Source: Rutidosis leptorrhynchoides
Taxonomy: Eukaryota > Streptophyta > Magnoliopsida > Asterales > Asteraceae
Assembly: GCF_046630445.1 (NCBI RefSeq)
Contig: NC_092335.1
Location: 544,425,501 to 544,489,500 of the forward strand
Direction of reading: 5' to 3'
DNA length: 64,000 bases
The notes below the pieces were generated by a model. It was given only the letters and a program-made list of their open reading frames with translations, was not told the DNA's origin and ran no database searches. The translations under genes and the position numbers were made by a program. Positions 25,060-37,406 of the stretch are shown here, one piece after another (position 1 is the first letter of the stretch; each line of letters starts with the position of its first letter).

Positions 25060-25439
25060 GTTGCACGGTTAGATAAAGGATTTTCGGTATGAAATGATTT
25101 TCGGATATCGGATGATATTCTATTTGCATAGAATACCTATATAGAGTATAAAGGATTCCGCAAATTACGGAGGAATTTTCGAAAGCTGTCAGACAAAGTT
25201 TACAGTAACAGATACGCTAAGCTATGAATTTTGTCTATACACTAATCATGCAATCAATGCAGTAAGATGTGTCTAGACTAATAATGTTAAGCAGGTAATT
25301 CCCGACAAGAGATGATAAGCAAAACCTTTGACATGCAGACACGGTCGAAGTCCAGACTCATTAATGCATCATAACAACTTATCAGTTAGACACACTAATG
25401 CAAGACCTGGTTCGCTGAGACCAACGCTCTGATACCAAC
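25060..25439 (-). other. Leader and tRNA-Met primer site of element A
   Basis: On the minus strand the 5' LTR is followed by TGGTATCAGAGC (25426-25437), complementary to the 3' end of initiator tRNA-Met. A roughly 370-bp leader follows and is homologous to the leader of element D. Confidence 0.85.
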
Positions 25440-28400
25440 TGTAATGGCCCGTCCAAATCCATATGGACGAATACAATAACATTTGGTCCCATTGCGAGGT
25501 ATTGACCTCTATATGATACGTTTTACAAACATTGCATTCGTTTTTAAAAGACAACTTCCATTACAACGATAGTTGACAAATATGCATACCATTTCACAAT
25601 ATAATCAGACTATAAATGACTTAATCTGTCATTTACTTTAATATAATCTTGTTAAACTCAATGACTCGAATGCAACGTCTTTTGAAATATGTCATGAATG
25701 ACTCCAAGTAATATCTTTAAATTGGGCAAATGCACAGCGGAAGATTTCTTTCATACCTGAGAATAAACATGCTTAAAAGTGTCAACCAAAAGGTTGGTGA
25801 GTTCATTAGTTTATCATAAATATTCATTTCCAACAATTTAATAGACCATAAGATTTTCGTTTTTATTTTCATTTCCATAATCATTATACAGGCATTTCGC
25901 AATCTGCATAAAGATAAAATCATTCATATGGTGAACACTTGGTAACCGAACTAACAGGATGCATATAGAATATCCCCCGCATACAGGCATTTCGCAATCT
26001 GCATGCTATATACCGGCCGTCGCAATGAGTATATATCAATCGAAGTACTAAAGCATTCGTAACCCGAATGGGACATGTCAAGGTCCATAGATCTATCTTT
26101 ACGATTCGCGTCAATTAGGGGTCATTTCCCTAATTCTTAGGCTACCAAGCTAACAAGGGGCGATATTCGGTATTCGTAATCCAACCATAGAATATAGTTT
26201 AAGTACTTGTGTCCATTTCGTAAAACAGTTTATAAAACAGCGCATGTATTCTCAGCCCGAAAATATATATATAAAAAGGGAGTAACGAAACTCACTTTCA
26301 CAAATTTTCAATTCGTCAAAAATCAGACTTAGCCACGGATCGATTCACGAACCTATAACTAATATATACATATATCAAAATATGATAGAAATACATTTAC
26401 ATCATATTTCTATTTATGTGTTGATGATTTAAGTTGTCAAGTTAGCAGTCCAATCGTTAGTAGTCCACAATTAGTAGCCCAATATTAGTAGTCCACAATT
26501 AGTAGTCCAATGTTAGTAGTACATATATAGTTCAAAATATCACCCTGTAATAATCAAAACATAGTGTACACGTATTGTATAAGACTCAATCATGACCCAC
26601 AATACAGCTATTGTCTTTGAAGTAATCTTGACGTATTGTGTATGTGGTGTCTTTCGATTTATCCGACGTATTGTGTAACTATTGTCTTAACTAATCAAGA
26701 TTACATGATATTGTCTCGGATTAAATCGAGACTAGTATATTACAAGGAAATACTCATGACATGTTATAATACATGTATAATACAAGAAAAGTTAGCTAGG
26801 ATATGGTTAGTATAGATTTTGCAAAATAATCCCGTAGCTATTTTGGTGATTTCTAACCAATCTTGTTTGGCCCATATCTTCTTCGTTATAAATCGGTTTT
26901 GAGTGATTCAAATTACTATGGATTCATAACGAACTGTAGTATTTAGAACTAAACTGAAAAAGTAGTGGTTCATAGTCAGAGTTACAGGTTACAAATCCAT
27001 ATTTGAAAGAGGTAGTCATTTCCTTCGAAAGAACGACATCTTGATGACCATTTTGAAAACCATACTTCTACTTTGAGTTTAACCATAATTTTTGGATATG
27101 TTATCATGTTTATATGAAATATTATTTTCCCAAAATACATATCTTTAAATTAAAGTCTAAGATAGTTTTTTTTTTAATTATCCAACCCGAAACAGCCCCC
27201 GGTTTTACTACGACGGCGTATGTCCGGTTTTACGGTGTTCTTCGTGTTTCCGATTTTTAAATCCTTATGTTAGCATATCATATAGATATAAAACATGTGT
27301 TTAGTTGTTTTTAAAAGTTAAGTTAGAAGGATTAACTTTGTTTGCGAACAAGTCTAGAATTGACTAAACTATGTTCTAGTGATTACAAGTTATTTTCTTC
27401 GAATAAGATAGTTATATAAGTAAGAATCGAATGATGTTATGAACATCGTTACTACCTCAAGTATAGTAGGTAAACCTACTGGAAATGATGAGAAATAAAC
27501 TTGAGCTTCAAAGGATCTTTAATGGCTTGGAAGTTCTTGAAGTAGAATCATGACACGAAAACAAGTTCAAGTAAGAATTCTATCTTGATTTAAGATAGTT
27601 ATGTTTATAAGAATTGAACCAAAGCTTGAATAAGTTTATTACCTTGATTATGAGATGAAAAGTTAATGAGATTAGATGGAAATTCTTGATCTTTGATGAG
27701 TTGTTGGATTGGATTAAAAGGATTGAAAGAAATCTTGAAGTCTTCTTGATTTTATGAAACTAGAACTTATAAAATTTATGAAGAACACTTAGAACTTGAA
27801 GATAGAACTTGAGAGAGATCAATTAGATGAATAAAATTGAAGAATGAAGGTGTTTGTATATGTTTTGGGTCATAGTATATGGATTAGATATAAAGGATGT
27901 GTAAGTTTGTTTTCTTGTAAATAATTCATGAATAATTAATAATATTTTTGTAATCTTGCTAAATAATTCATACTAGATTACAAAGAATGGTTCCTACATG
28001 TTTGATGGCTGATCTAGGGCTGCTAAGGTGATGATTTGATATGTATATACCAATACTAGATACATCTAGAAGCTGGGTATAATACGAGTACAAATACCGA
28101 ACGAATACGAGTAGAATTCTTGATGAAAACGAACGAGAATACGATTACAACTATCTTTGTCAAGTATTAGTATTTTGATATATGTCTTTAAGTCTTTCAA
28201 ATGTGTATTAATACTTCTTAATACATTACATATATATACATTTTAATTAAGTCGTTATTTCATCGTTAATCGTTACATGTATACATTGTTTCGAACCCTT
28301 AAGTTAGTAGTCTCATTTTATGTATATAGTTCATTATTAATACACTTAATGATATACTTAATTATCATTATATCATGTTAAACATAATGTATTAATATAT

Positions 28401-28945
28401 CTTAATACAATACATATGTATTTATTTTAATTAAGACGTTATTACGTCGATAACCGTTACATATATATATCTTGTTTCAAATTCCTTAATTTAGTAGTCT
28501 CATTTTATGTATATAACCCATTATTAATATACTTAATGAGATACTTACTTATCATAATACCATGTTAAACATATATATATGTCCATATATATATATCATC
28601 ATGTCGTTTTTACAAGTTTTAACGTTCGTGAATCGTCCGACAAACTGGGTGGTCAAACGCTTATGTAAAATCCGTTTCAATTAATCAAATTTTAACAAGT
28701 TTGATTGCTTAACGTGTTGGAAACATTTAATCATGTAAATATCAATCTCAAATATATACATATATTTATATACATATCTTATTTACAAATAGTGGTTCGT
28801 GAATCGTCCGGAAAAGTCGAAGGTTACATGAACACAGTTCCAAATTTTTGAATTTCAACTTAACAGACTTTGCTTATCGTGTCAGAAACATTAATTCATT
28901 TAAAGATTAAGTTTAAATTTGGTCGGAAATTTTCGGGTGGTCACA
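25440..28945 (-). repeat. 5' LTR of element A
   Basis: A complete 3506-bp LTR, TG...CA on the minus strand, uninterrupted. It provides the empty site for Athila element B at GGTTC. It is homologous along its length to the LTR of element E (inverted). ORFs inside are LTR translations. Confidence 0.92.
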
Positions 28946-29208
28946 CCATTATACCCATAACCTCCTTAACTATAACCCATGATTTCCATAGCTTAAACCC
29001 ACTCAAAAACCCGTTTTGACATCGCTCCCACGTACACTCAACGTAGTATTTTATGTGAAATACTAATAATAATAATACCAATATTACTAATAATATATTT
29101 GGATTAATAATAATAATTAATATAAATAATAAAATAAATATAATATATACGGAGTAATATATAGATAGAGAGAATGAGAGATTGAATTCGGCAGAGAAAT
29201 GAGCGAGC

Positions 29209-29300
29209 TTTATAGAAAATCCTGAATTTTATTGCTCCGCGATCACGGAGCATGTGAGTGTAAAAGTGTCGCGATCGCGGAGGGTCTGTTTCCAGCTCAC
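29209..29300 (-). promoter_or_regulatory. LTR core promoter of C1
   Basis: Read on the minus strand: GTGAGCTG at 29300-29293, a palindrome CGCGATCGCG centred at 29274.5, a second palindrome TGCTCCGCGATCACGGAGCA centred at 29242.5, and TATAAA at 29214-29209. The intervals (25.5, 32 and 28.5 bp) match those in B and D. Confidence 0.65.
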
Positions 29301-30004
29301 TCACAAACAAAACGTGGGCTGCTGACGGTTATATTATATTTTATATATAATATATTTAATTTATATAATTAATTAAATATTATATTATATTTACATGCAT
29401 AGTTAACTTGTAATTTTAGTTCCAATGACTTGTATGTTGTCGCTCGACTAATGTCCCGGTTCCGGTTTCTCGAACGTCCTTTCGTACGCTGAGAAAACTT
29501 GTACTCTACGTTTCGTGACAGGTACCATTTTTAATAATTAGGCTTATTCGCCAATAAAATATATTTCATGAAATATAACTTATACATTTGAGTGTTTTGG
29601 TCATTTTCTTCTATAAATTATCGTCTCATTATTTATTAATATAAATATAATAGTATTAAATCGTTTTATGACTAAGTTTATATTTTATTTTATCACTTTG
29701 TAAAATATATATATATATATTTTCATTTAGAAATATAAATTTATATATATTTGAAATATTTATTTAATAATATAATATTTAGTTTTTCAAAACTAATTAT
29801 ATTTCAAAGACCGTTATATATAATTTAAAACCATTTAACTATTAGAAATTGTTATATCACATAACGTTTACACTTTAAAACTTAAATTATTATAATTCAT
29901 TAATGTCCTAGCGTTTACATTAACTTCTTACACGTTCTAGTTAACTTATCTAAATATCAATCGAATCAATAAACGAATGTTACTATCGTTTACTAAATAA
30001 CTTG

Positions 30005-30066
<62 letters not shown>

Positions 30067-30070
<4 letters not shown>

Positions 30071-30200
30071 AAGTTGAAATATTAATTATTAGAATTAATT
30101 ATAAATAACTTGCAACTATATTCAATATACATAAACACGTTTTTAAATACACGTTGCAAGTTATTTATAATTAATTCTAATAATTAATATTCTAACTTAT

Positions 30201-30204
<4 letters not shown>
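30067..30204. mobile_element. Small foldback element between (TA)n tracts
   Basis: About 138 bp with inverted arms of about 55 bp ('acaataagttg' / 'taacttattgtg', then 'attataaataacttgcaac' / 'gttgcaagttatttataat') and a short centre. It is flanked on both sides by long (TA)n tracts (about 30010-30066 and 30207-30262). This is typical of a MITE inserted into a TA microsatellite. It has no coding content. Confidence 0.65.
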
Positions 30205-30267
<63 letters not shown>

Positions 30268-30433
30268 ATTTGCAAACAGATGTTCATGAATCGTCGGTCA
30301 ATAGTTAAAGGTTAACTGAATATATAACAATAGTTCAAAAATTTTGAGAATTAGTATTACAGACTTTTCTTATCTTGTCGAAATCATATGAAGATTAAGT
30401 TTAAATTTGGTCGGAAATTTCTGGGTCGTCACA

Positions 30434-30766
30434 GACATGCAGACACGGTCAAAGTCCAGACTCACTAATGCATCTTAATAACTATCAGTTAAACACACTA
30501 ATGCAAGACCTGGTTCGCTAAGACCTACGCTCTGATACCAACTGTAAATATAGTTGGGGACACCAACCATCCCATCCAGTGCCTGTCCTCCGGTGACCAC
30601 TGAGTGTACCTCAGATACTGATTGTATGGCCCGCCTCTCGGCTTCTTCTAACCCTCGTAAGGGATCGCAAGGGGTAAGAGCCAATGCTTCACCACAAGTA
30701 ACACTGTGAGAACCCCCTCTACGACTAACCCGTACTAACGGAATTAAACCAGCCTATGATACCAAC
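30434..30766 (-). other. Rearranged junction with two primer-site motifs
   Basis: On the minus strand this joins the C2 LTR (30767 onward) to the C1 LTR start (30433). It has a primer-like site at 30752-30764 (mutated) and a perfect tRNA-Met site at 30529-30540, each next to a 16-bp direct repeat TGATACCAACTGTAAA (30532-30547 and 30757-30772). About 220 bp of sequence unlike the neighbouring leaders lies between. After the second site comes leader sequence homologous to that of A and D. The minus ORF 30475-30684 spans the unit and has no known domain. Confidence 0.6.
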
Positions 30767-31309
30767 TGTAAAGGCCCATCCTAATCCACCTGGATGAACA
30801 CTTCAACATCTGGTCCCATTGCGAGGTACTGACCTCTATATGATACATTTTACAAACATTGCATTCAATTTAAAAGACAAAATCATTTCAAAATATAACC
30901 TTTTAATACAAATGATATATGAATCCCACAATATGAATGACTAAACTGTCATTGAATTAATAAACGTCTTTTTGAACTCGAATGACTTGAATGCAACGTC
31001 TTTTGAAATATGTCATGAACGACTCCAAATAATGTTTTTAAAATGAGTAAATGCACAGCGAAAGATTTTTTTCGTACCTGAGAATAAACATGCTTAAAAA
31101 TGTTAAACAAAAGGTTGGTGAGTTCATTAGTTTATCATAATAATCATTTCAATAATTTTAATAGATCACAAGATTTCAAATATTTAACCGCATACGTATC
31201 TCGTGTACAAAACATGATATACATAACCTGTGTATAAAATCATTCATACGGCTTAACACTTGGTAACAAACATTAACAAGATGCATATAGAATATCCCAC
31301 ATCATAACA
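30767..31309 (-). repeat. C2 LTR, U5-side part
   Basis: TG... edge at 30767 next to a tRNA-Met-like site. It is similar to the U5 part of A's LTR ('cctctatatgata', 'tgagaataaacatgctta'). It is broken at TAACA (31305-31309) by element D and continues at 53420. Confidence 0.8.
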
Positions 31310-32021
31310 TGTGATGACCCGGAAAATTTCGACTTATTTAAACCAATTCTCTATATGATTTAATATTTTCGACATGATAAGTAATGAATTTTGAAACTTT
31401 TGAAAATGATTTTTTTATATATAACGGTTGACCACCCTGTTTGTCCAACGATTCACGAACGTCATAACATGTATTATATACATATTTTTAATAAATATAA
31501 GAGTTTTCGATATATATGGAATCATGCGAATAATATTTATATACGAAATGATTAAAAATTTACTATTAAATGATGCTATTTCAAATTAAAAATTTTACGT
31601 ATTAAGTCATTTTATTTTTATGATATAATTTTTGTATTTTTTTTTTAAGAAACAAAGTTAAATTAATAATGTATAATTTGTAAAGCACAACGTACAACGT
31701 GTAGCTTAAATAGTTGAATTTAAATTAATTCATTTACTATTCACATGAAAACGACATGATAGAAATTATTAATTATAAGTTACATAGAATACCCCTGAAG
31801 TATTTAATAAATACGACTTTTTAAAATTTTAAATTCAATTTACGATTATAATATATGTCGACGAGGTACACGATAAAACATTGTGAGCTGTAAAACCAAT
31901 CCATGCAATCGCATGGGAATTGGTCATGGGAGCCATGCGATCGCATGGTGACAGATCCCAGCAAACATCTATAAATTTTGACGATTTTTGTTCATTTGTT
32001 GCACAATTACTCCCTCTGTTA

Positions 32022-32109
<88 letters not shown>

Positions 32110-33186
32110 GTTATTATTATTATTATTATTAAGATTAATATTATTATTAAGATTAATATTATTAATCTTATTATTATTAGTATTATAAGGAAAATATGGG
32201 TTATTACTAAGGAGGTTATGGGTATTGTTCAAGGGTTTTGTTTGCAAGTCAAAACTAGTGTTTATCATCTCCGTTACGTCTACGTACTTTCCTACAATAT
32301 TGAATCTCAATATTGATATGTAAGTACTTATATTTTATCTTTTACATAATAATTGTGTATCCATGTCTAGTGCTCGAGTATATATATATTTATACATGCT
32401 TGTATGCTAAATTTCATCGCTAAACAGTTTATAATGAATCACGAATTAAATACATATATTACTGGTAAAAGGTATATGATATACATGTTTTTGGAAAGCT
32501 AGCGAAAAATCAATAACTTTTCATTTAGATATCGAATAGTTTCGATGAACGGATTAAAAGATATAAGCAACTGAATTATGATTGACGTTAATTGAAATTG
32601 CTTTTGAATCTACAATTATGATTTAAACAACTTGTTTACGAGATTGATAAAATGGATTTTTAAATATTACCAACCGAGTAAATGAATCCTTATATAAGGC
32701 ACGTCTCGTTTTGTTGAACTAAAGTCAGAATGACTTTTTGAAATGACTTTTGATAAACTTTTGTATGTCGATCTCGAGCATTAGGGTTGTGATACACTAT
32801 GACCAGACCTAGCTTGATAGACATTTATTGACCAACATATGTTCTCTAGGTTGAGATCTACGATTATTTGATATTCCGGGTTTCGGTCACATTACGATGA
32901 ACAACTTTATGTGCTGCTAAGGTGAGTTTCATTTGCTCCCTTTTTAATTGCTTTTGCAAAATACATTTTTGGGCTGAGAATACATGCAATTTATTTTAAA
33001 CGCAATGGATACAAGTACATACTTAATTCTACACTGAGTTTAAACCGAAAATCCCTTAGCTTTGGTAACTAGTAACTGCCAGTACATAGGATGTGGACTG
33101 GTGGGCGCGAATAATAGTATATGGATCCATAGGGCTTGACATCTCCGTCCGAGCTAGAGCGCTAGCCTTTTAACGGACGTGTGTTA
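31310..33186 (+). repeat. 5' LTR of element D, part 1
   Basis: It matches 50849-52774, with a long (ATT)n tract at about 32021-32140 that yields spurious poly-Y, poly-I and poly-N ORFs. Relative to the 3' LTR it lacks about 85 bp just after the tract. It is interrupted by E at TGTTA 33182-33186. A splice-donor-like AAGGTGAGT occurs near 32920. Confidence 0.9.
31883..31975 (+). promoter_or_regulatory. LTR core promoter of D (5' copy)
   Basis: GTGAGCTG 31883-31890; CCATGCAATCGCATGG centred at 31908.5 (one arm base mutated); CCATGCGATCGCATGG centred at 31940.5 (perfect); TATAAA 31970-31975. The intervals are 25.5, 32 and 29.5 bp. Confidence 0.7.
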
Positions 33187-36100
33187 TGTAGTGACCCGAA
33201 CTTTTCCATGTTTATATATATTAATTGAGATTGATATTTACATGATTAAATGTTTCCAACATGTTAAGCAATCAAACTTGTTAAGACTTGATTAATTGAA
33301 ATATGTTTCATATAGACAATTGACCACCCAAGTTGATCGGTGATTCACGAACGTTAAAACTTGTAAAAACTATATGATGACATATATATGGATATATATA
33401 TATATATAGTTAACATGATACTATGATAAGAAAACATATCATAAAGTATATTAACAATGAACTACATATGTAAAAACAAGACTACTAACTTAATGATTTT
33501 TAAACGAGACATATATGTAACGATTATCGTTGTAAAGACATTTAATGTATATATATCATATTAAGAGATATTCATACATGATAATATCATGATAATATAA
33601 TAATTTAAAATCTCATTTGATATTATAAACATTGGGTTAACAACATTTAACAAGATCGTTAACCTAAAGGTTTCAAAACAACACTTACATGTAACGACTA
33701 ACGATGACTTAACGACTCAGTTAAAATGTATATACATGTAGTGTTTTAATATGTATTTATACACTTTTGAAAGACTTCAATACACTTATCAAAATACTTC
33801 TACTTAACAAAAATGCTTACAATTACATCCTCGTTCAGTTTCATCAACAATTCTACTCGTATGCACCCGTATTCGTACTCGTACAATACACAGCTTTTAG
33901 ATGTATGTACTATTGGTATATACACTCCAATGATCAGCTCTTAGCAGCCCATGTGAGTCACCTAACACATGTGGGAACCATCATTTGGCAACTAGCATGA
34001 AATATCTCATAAAATTACAAAAATATGAGTAATCATTCATGACTTATTTACATGAAAACAAAATTACATATCCTTTATATCTAATCCATACACCAACGAC
34101 CAAAAACACCTACAAACATTTTCATTCTTCAATTTTCTTCATCTAATTGATCTCTCTCAAGTTCTATCTTCAAGTTCTAAGTGTTCTTCATAAATTCCAA
34201 AAGTTCTAGTTTCATAAAATCAAGAATACTTTCAAGTTTGCTAGCTCACTTCCAATCTTGTAAGGTGATCATCCAACCTCAAGAAATCTTTGTTTCTTAC
34301 AGTAGGTTATCATTCTAATACAAGGTAATAATCATATTCAAACTTTGGTTCAATTTCTATAACTATAACAATCTTATTTCAAGTGATGATCTTACTTGAA
34401 CTTGTTTTCGTGTCATGATTCTGCTTCAAGAACTTCGAGCCATCCAAGGATCCATTGAAGCTAGATCCATTTTTCTCTTTTCCAGTAGGTTTATCCAAGG
34501 AAATTAAGGTAGTAATGATGTTCATAACATCATTCGATTCATACATATAAAGCTATCTTATTCGAAGGTTTAAACTTGTAATCACTAGAACATAGTTTAG
34601 TTAATTCTAAACTTGTTCGCAAACAAAAGTTAATCCTTCTAACTTGACTTTTAAAATCAACTAAACACATGTTCTATATCTATATGATATGCTAACTTAA
34701 TGATTTAAAACCTGGAAACACGAAAAACACCGTAAAACCGGATTTACGCCGTCGTAGTAACACCGCGGGCTGTTTTGGGTTAGTTAATTAAAAACTATGA
34801 TAAAATTTGATTTAAAAGTTGTTATTCTGAGAAAATGATTTTTATTATGAACATGAAACTATATCCAAAAATTATGGTTAAACTCAAAGTGGAAGTATGT
34901 TTTCTAAAATGGTCATCTAGACGTCGTTCTTTCGACTGAAATGACTACCTTTACAAAAACGACTTGTAACTTATTTTTCTGACTATAAAACTATACTTTT
35001 TCTGTTTAGATTCATAAAATAGAGTTCAATATGAAATCATAGCAATTTGATTCACTCAAAACGGATTTAAAATGAAGAAGTTATGGGTAAAACAAGATTG
35101 GATAATTTTTCTCATTTTAGCTACGTGAAAATTGGTAACAAATCTATTCCAACCATAACTTAATCAACTTGTATTGTATATTATGTAATCTTGAGATACC
35201 ATAGACACGTATACAATGTTTCGACCTATCATGTCGACACATCTATATATATTTCGGAACAACCATAGACACTCTATATGTGAATGTTGGAGTTAGCTAT
35301 ACAGGGTTGAGGTTGATTCCAAAATATATATAGTTTGAGTTGTGATCAATACTGAGATACGTATACACTGGGTCGTGGATTGATTCAAGATAATATTTAT
35401 CGATTTATTTCTGTACATCTAACTGTGGACAACTAGTTATAGGTTACTAACGAGGACAGCTGACTTAATAAACTTAAAACATCAAAATATATTAAAAGTG
35501 TTGTAAATATATTTTGAACATACTTTAATATATATGTATATATTGTTATAGGTTCGTGAATCAACAGTGGCCAAGTCTTACTTCCCGACGAAGTAAAAAT
35601 CTGTGAAAGTGAGTTATAGTCCCACTTTTAAAATCTAATATTTTTGGGATGAGAATACATGCAGGTTTTATAAATGATTTACAAAATAGACACAAGTACG
35701 TGAAACTACATTCTATGGTTGAATTATCGAAATCGAATATGCCCCTTTTTATTAAGTCTGGTAATCTAAGAATTAGGGAACAGACACCCTAATTGACGCG
35801 AATCCTAAAGATAGATCTATTGGGCCTAACAAACCCCATCCAAAGTACCGGATGCTTTAGTACTTCGAAATTTATATCATATCCGAAGGGTGTCCCGGAA
35901 TGATGGGGATATTCTTATATATGCATCTTGTTATTGTCGGTTACCAGGTGTTCACCATATGAATGATTTTTATCTCTATGTATGGGATGTGTATTGAAAT
36001 ATGAAATCTTGTGGTCTATTGTTACGATTTGATATATATAGGTTAAACCTATAACTCACCAACATTTTTTGTTGACGTTTAAAGCATGTTTATTCTCAGG

Positions 36101-36443
36101 TGAATATTAAGAGCTTCCGCTGTTGCATACTAAAATAAGGACAAGATTTGGAGTCCATGTTTGTATGATATTGTGTAAAAACTGCATTCAAGAAACTGAT
36201 TTCGATGTAACATATTTGTATTGTAAACCATTATGTAATGGTCGTGTGTAAACAGGATATTTTAGATTATCATTATTTGATAATCTACGTAAAGCTTTTT
36301 AAACCTTTATTTATGAAATAAAGGTTATGGTTTGTTTTAAAAATGAATGCAGTCTTTGAAAAACGTCTCATATAGAGGTCAAAACCTCGCAACGAAATCA
36401 ATTAATATGGAACGTTTTTAATCAATAAGAACGGGACATTTCA
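33187..36443 (+). repeat. 5' LTR of element E
   Basis: TG...CA, 3257 bp. A TATA-like TTTATAT at 34074-34080 is followed by CT-rich, transcript-leader-like sequence. Near the 3' part are GTGAGT (35609) and TTCTCAG (ends 36099), which could bound a leader intron. It has no palindrome pair like those in B, C1 and D. The ORF 33767-34000 also occurs in the other LTR and has no features. Confidence 0.95.
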
Positions 36444-36445
36444 GT

Positions 36446-36457
36446 TGGTATCCGAGC
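36446..36457 (+). other. Primer binding site of E, tRNA-Met type
   Basis: TGGTATCCGAGC stands 2 bp after the 5' LTR. It differs at one base from the TGGTATCAGAGC complementary to initiator tRNA-Met found in A and D. Confidence 0.8.
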
Positions 36458-36652
36458 GTTGGTCTTAGAGAACCAGAAAATTTGCATTAGTGTGTCTTAT
36501 CGAGTTTGTTAGGATGCATTAGTGAGTCTGGACTTCGACCGTGTTTTCTTTAAAAATGATTGCTTAACATTTTTGTTGGAAACTATATATTTTTAACATA
36601 TGAATATTATGTGATATATTAATCTCTTAACGTGTTTGATATTATGTGATAG

Positions 36653-37267
36653 ATGTCTACCTCTAGAACAAGTCCCATTGACTCACCTAATAATAATGAA
36701 GAGTCAAATGTAAATTGGAATGATTTGTGGACTGATTCACAAGTTCCCGAAGAGGAACCGGAAGAAGAGTCGGAACCGGAAGAAGAATCGGAACCGGAAG
36801 AAGAATCGGAACCGGATGAAGAAATAGAACCGGTGGGGGAAATAATAAAACGGTTAAGTAAAAGAAAATCCTCAACCAACCGACCAAAGTTAATTATGGT
36901 CAATGGTGTTTCCGCCAAGGAAGCAAAATATTGGGAGGATTACCAATTCTCCGATGAATCGGATTCCGACGAGAATTCCGATGATGTTATAGAAATTACC
37001 CCAACTGAATTTAAAAAGGCAAAAGAAAATAATAAGGGAAAGGGCATAAAAATAGAGAAATCTAATTCCAACCCCGATGAACTTTATATGTATCGTCAAC
37101 CCCCGAAGTCCTTAAGTTGTAACAATGACCCGGGAACCTCTAAACCACCAGGTTTTTCTAAACCAATGTGGACAACGACGGCTCGTATTAGGGGAACATC
37201 ATATATCCCTAGAAACTTGGCAAAACGAACCAAAACCGAAGAAGAAGAAACGAGCGAGTCGGAATAA
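36653..37267 (+). CDS. Acidic accessory ORF of element E
   Basis: An intact 204-aa ORF starting 210 bp after the LTR. Residues about 30-65 are a glutamate run built from 'EPEEES' units, encoded by a near-perfect 18-bp tandem repeat. A basic patch follows ('IKRLSKRKSSTNRPK'), then a second acidic stretch ('DESDSDENSDDVIE') and a basic, acidic-ended tail. There are no knuckles or membrane segments. Alternating acidic and basic blocks resemble chromatin- or histone-binding proteins, but this is only a compositional impression. It is not homologous to the 177-aa ORF of A and D, which sits in the same place. Confidence 0.65.
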   Translation: MSTSRTSPIDSPNNNEESNVNWNDLWTDSQVPEEEPEEESEPEEESEPEEESEPDEEIEPVGEIIKRLSKRKSSTNRPKLIMVNGVSAKEAKYWEDYQFSDESDSDENSDDVIEITPTEFKKAKENNKGKGIKIEKSNSNPDELYMYRQPPKSLSCNNDPGTSKPPGFSKPMWTTTARIRGTSYIPRNLAKRTKTEEEETSESE

Positions 37268-37406
37268 GATAGTTGTATTCGTGTGGTGTAATATATGTAA
37301 TATAGTGTTCTTATGCTTTATGATATATGTAAAAATTGCTTGTATTAATAAGTATTTTTTTTTTATGAATCTAACTCTTGTCTATTTTACAGTTTAAAAA
37401 CACAAA

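Larger units (their letters stand above)
1059..28945 (-). mobile_element. Non-autonomous Tekay-related LTR retrotransposon A
   Basis: The element is bounded by LTRs of about 3.5 kb (TG...CA ends) and by the 5-bp TSD CCATT at 1054-1058 and 28946-28950. It reads on the minus strand: 5' LTR 25440-28945, tRNA-Met primer site 25426-25437, a 177-aa ORF, about 2.9 kb of mostly non-coding DNA, a conserved hairpin plus polypurine tract at 21560-21597, and a 3' LTR split by Athila element B. There is no gag-pol, so it must borrow proteins. Its LTR is homologous to that of the autonomous element E, and its interior is homologous to that of element D. Confidence 0.9.
28951..30433 (-). repeat. Old LTR (C1), promoter half
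   Basis: On the minus strand this LTR starts TGTGACGACCCAG at 30433. It contains two (TA)n tracts around a small foldback (30067-30204) and a promoter module (29209-29300). It continues at 1-1058 after removal of A. Two parts have different relatives: upstream of the palindromes it resembles the Athila B LTR (shared 'GGACGTTCGA' and 'CGGAACCGGGAC' words in order), and downstream of TATA it resembles the LTR of D ('ggaggttatgggta'). It is a candidate mosaic LTR. Confidence 0.75.

Noticed and set aside
31920-32316. Overlapping poly-Y, poly-I, poly-L and poly-N ORFs
   Set aside because: Translations of the (ATT)n tract in the D LTR. The same artefact occurs at 51457-51908.
33767-34000. 77-aa ORF, repeated at 43628-43861
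   Set aside because: LTR sequence of element E; identical because the LTRs are identical.
36760-36820. Tandem 18-bp repeat as a possible CRISPR or satellite
   Set aside because: It is a coding repeat in the acidic ORF of element E; there are no spacers.
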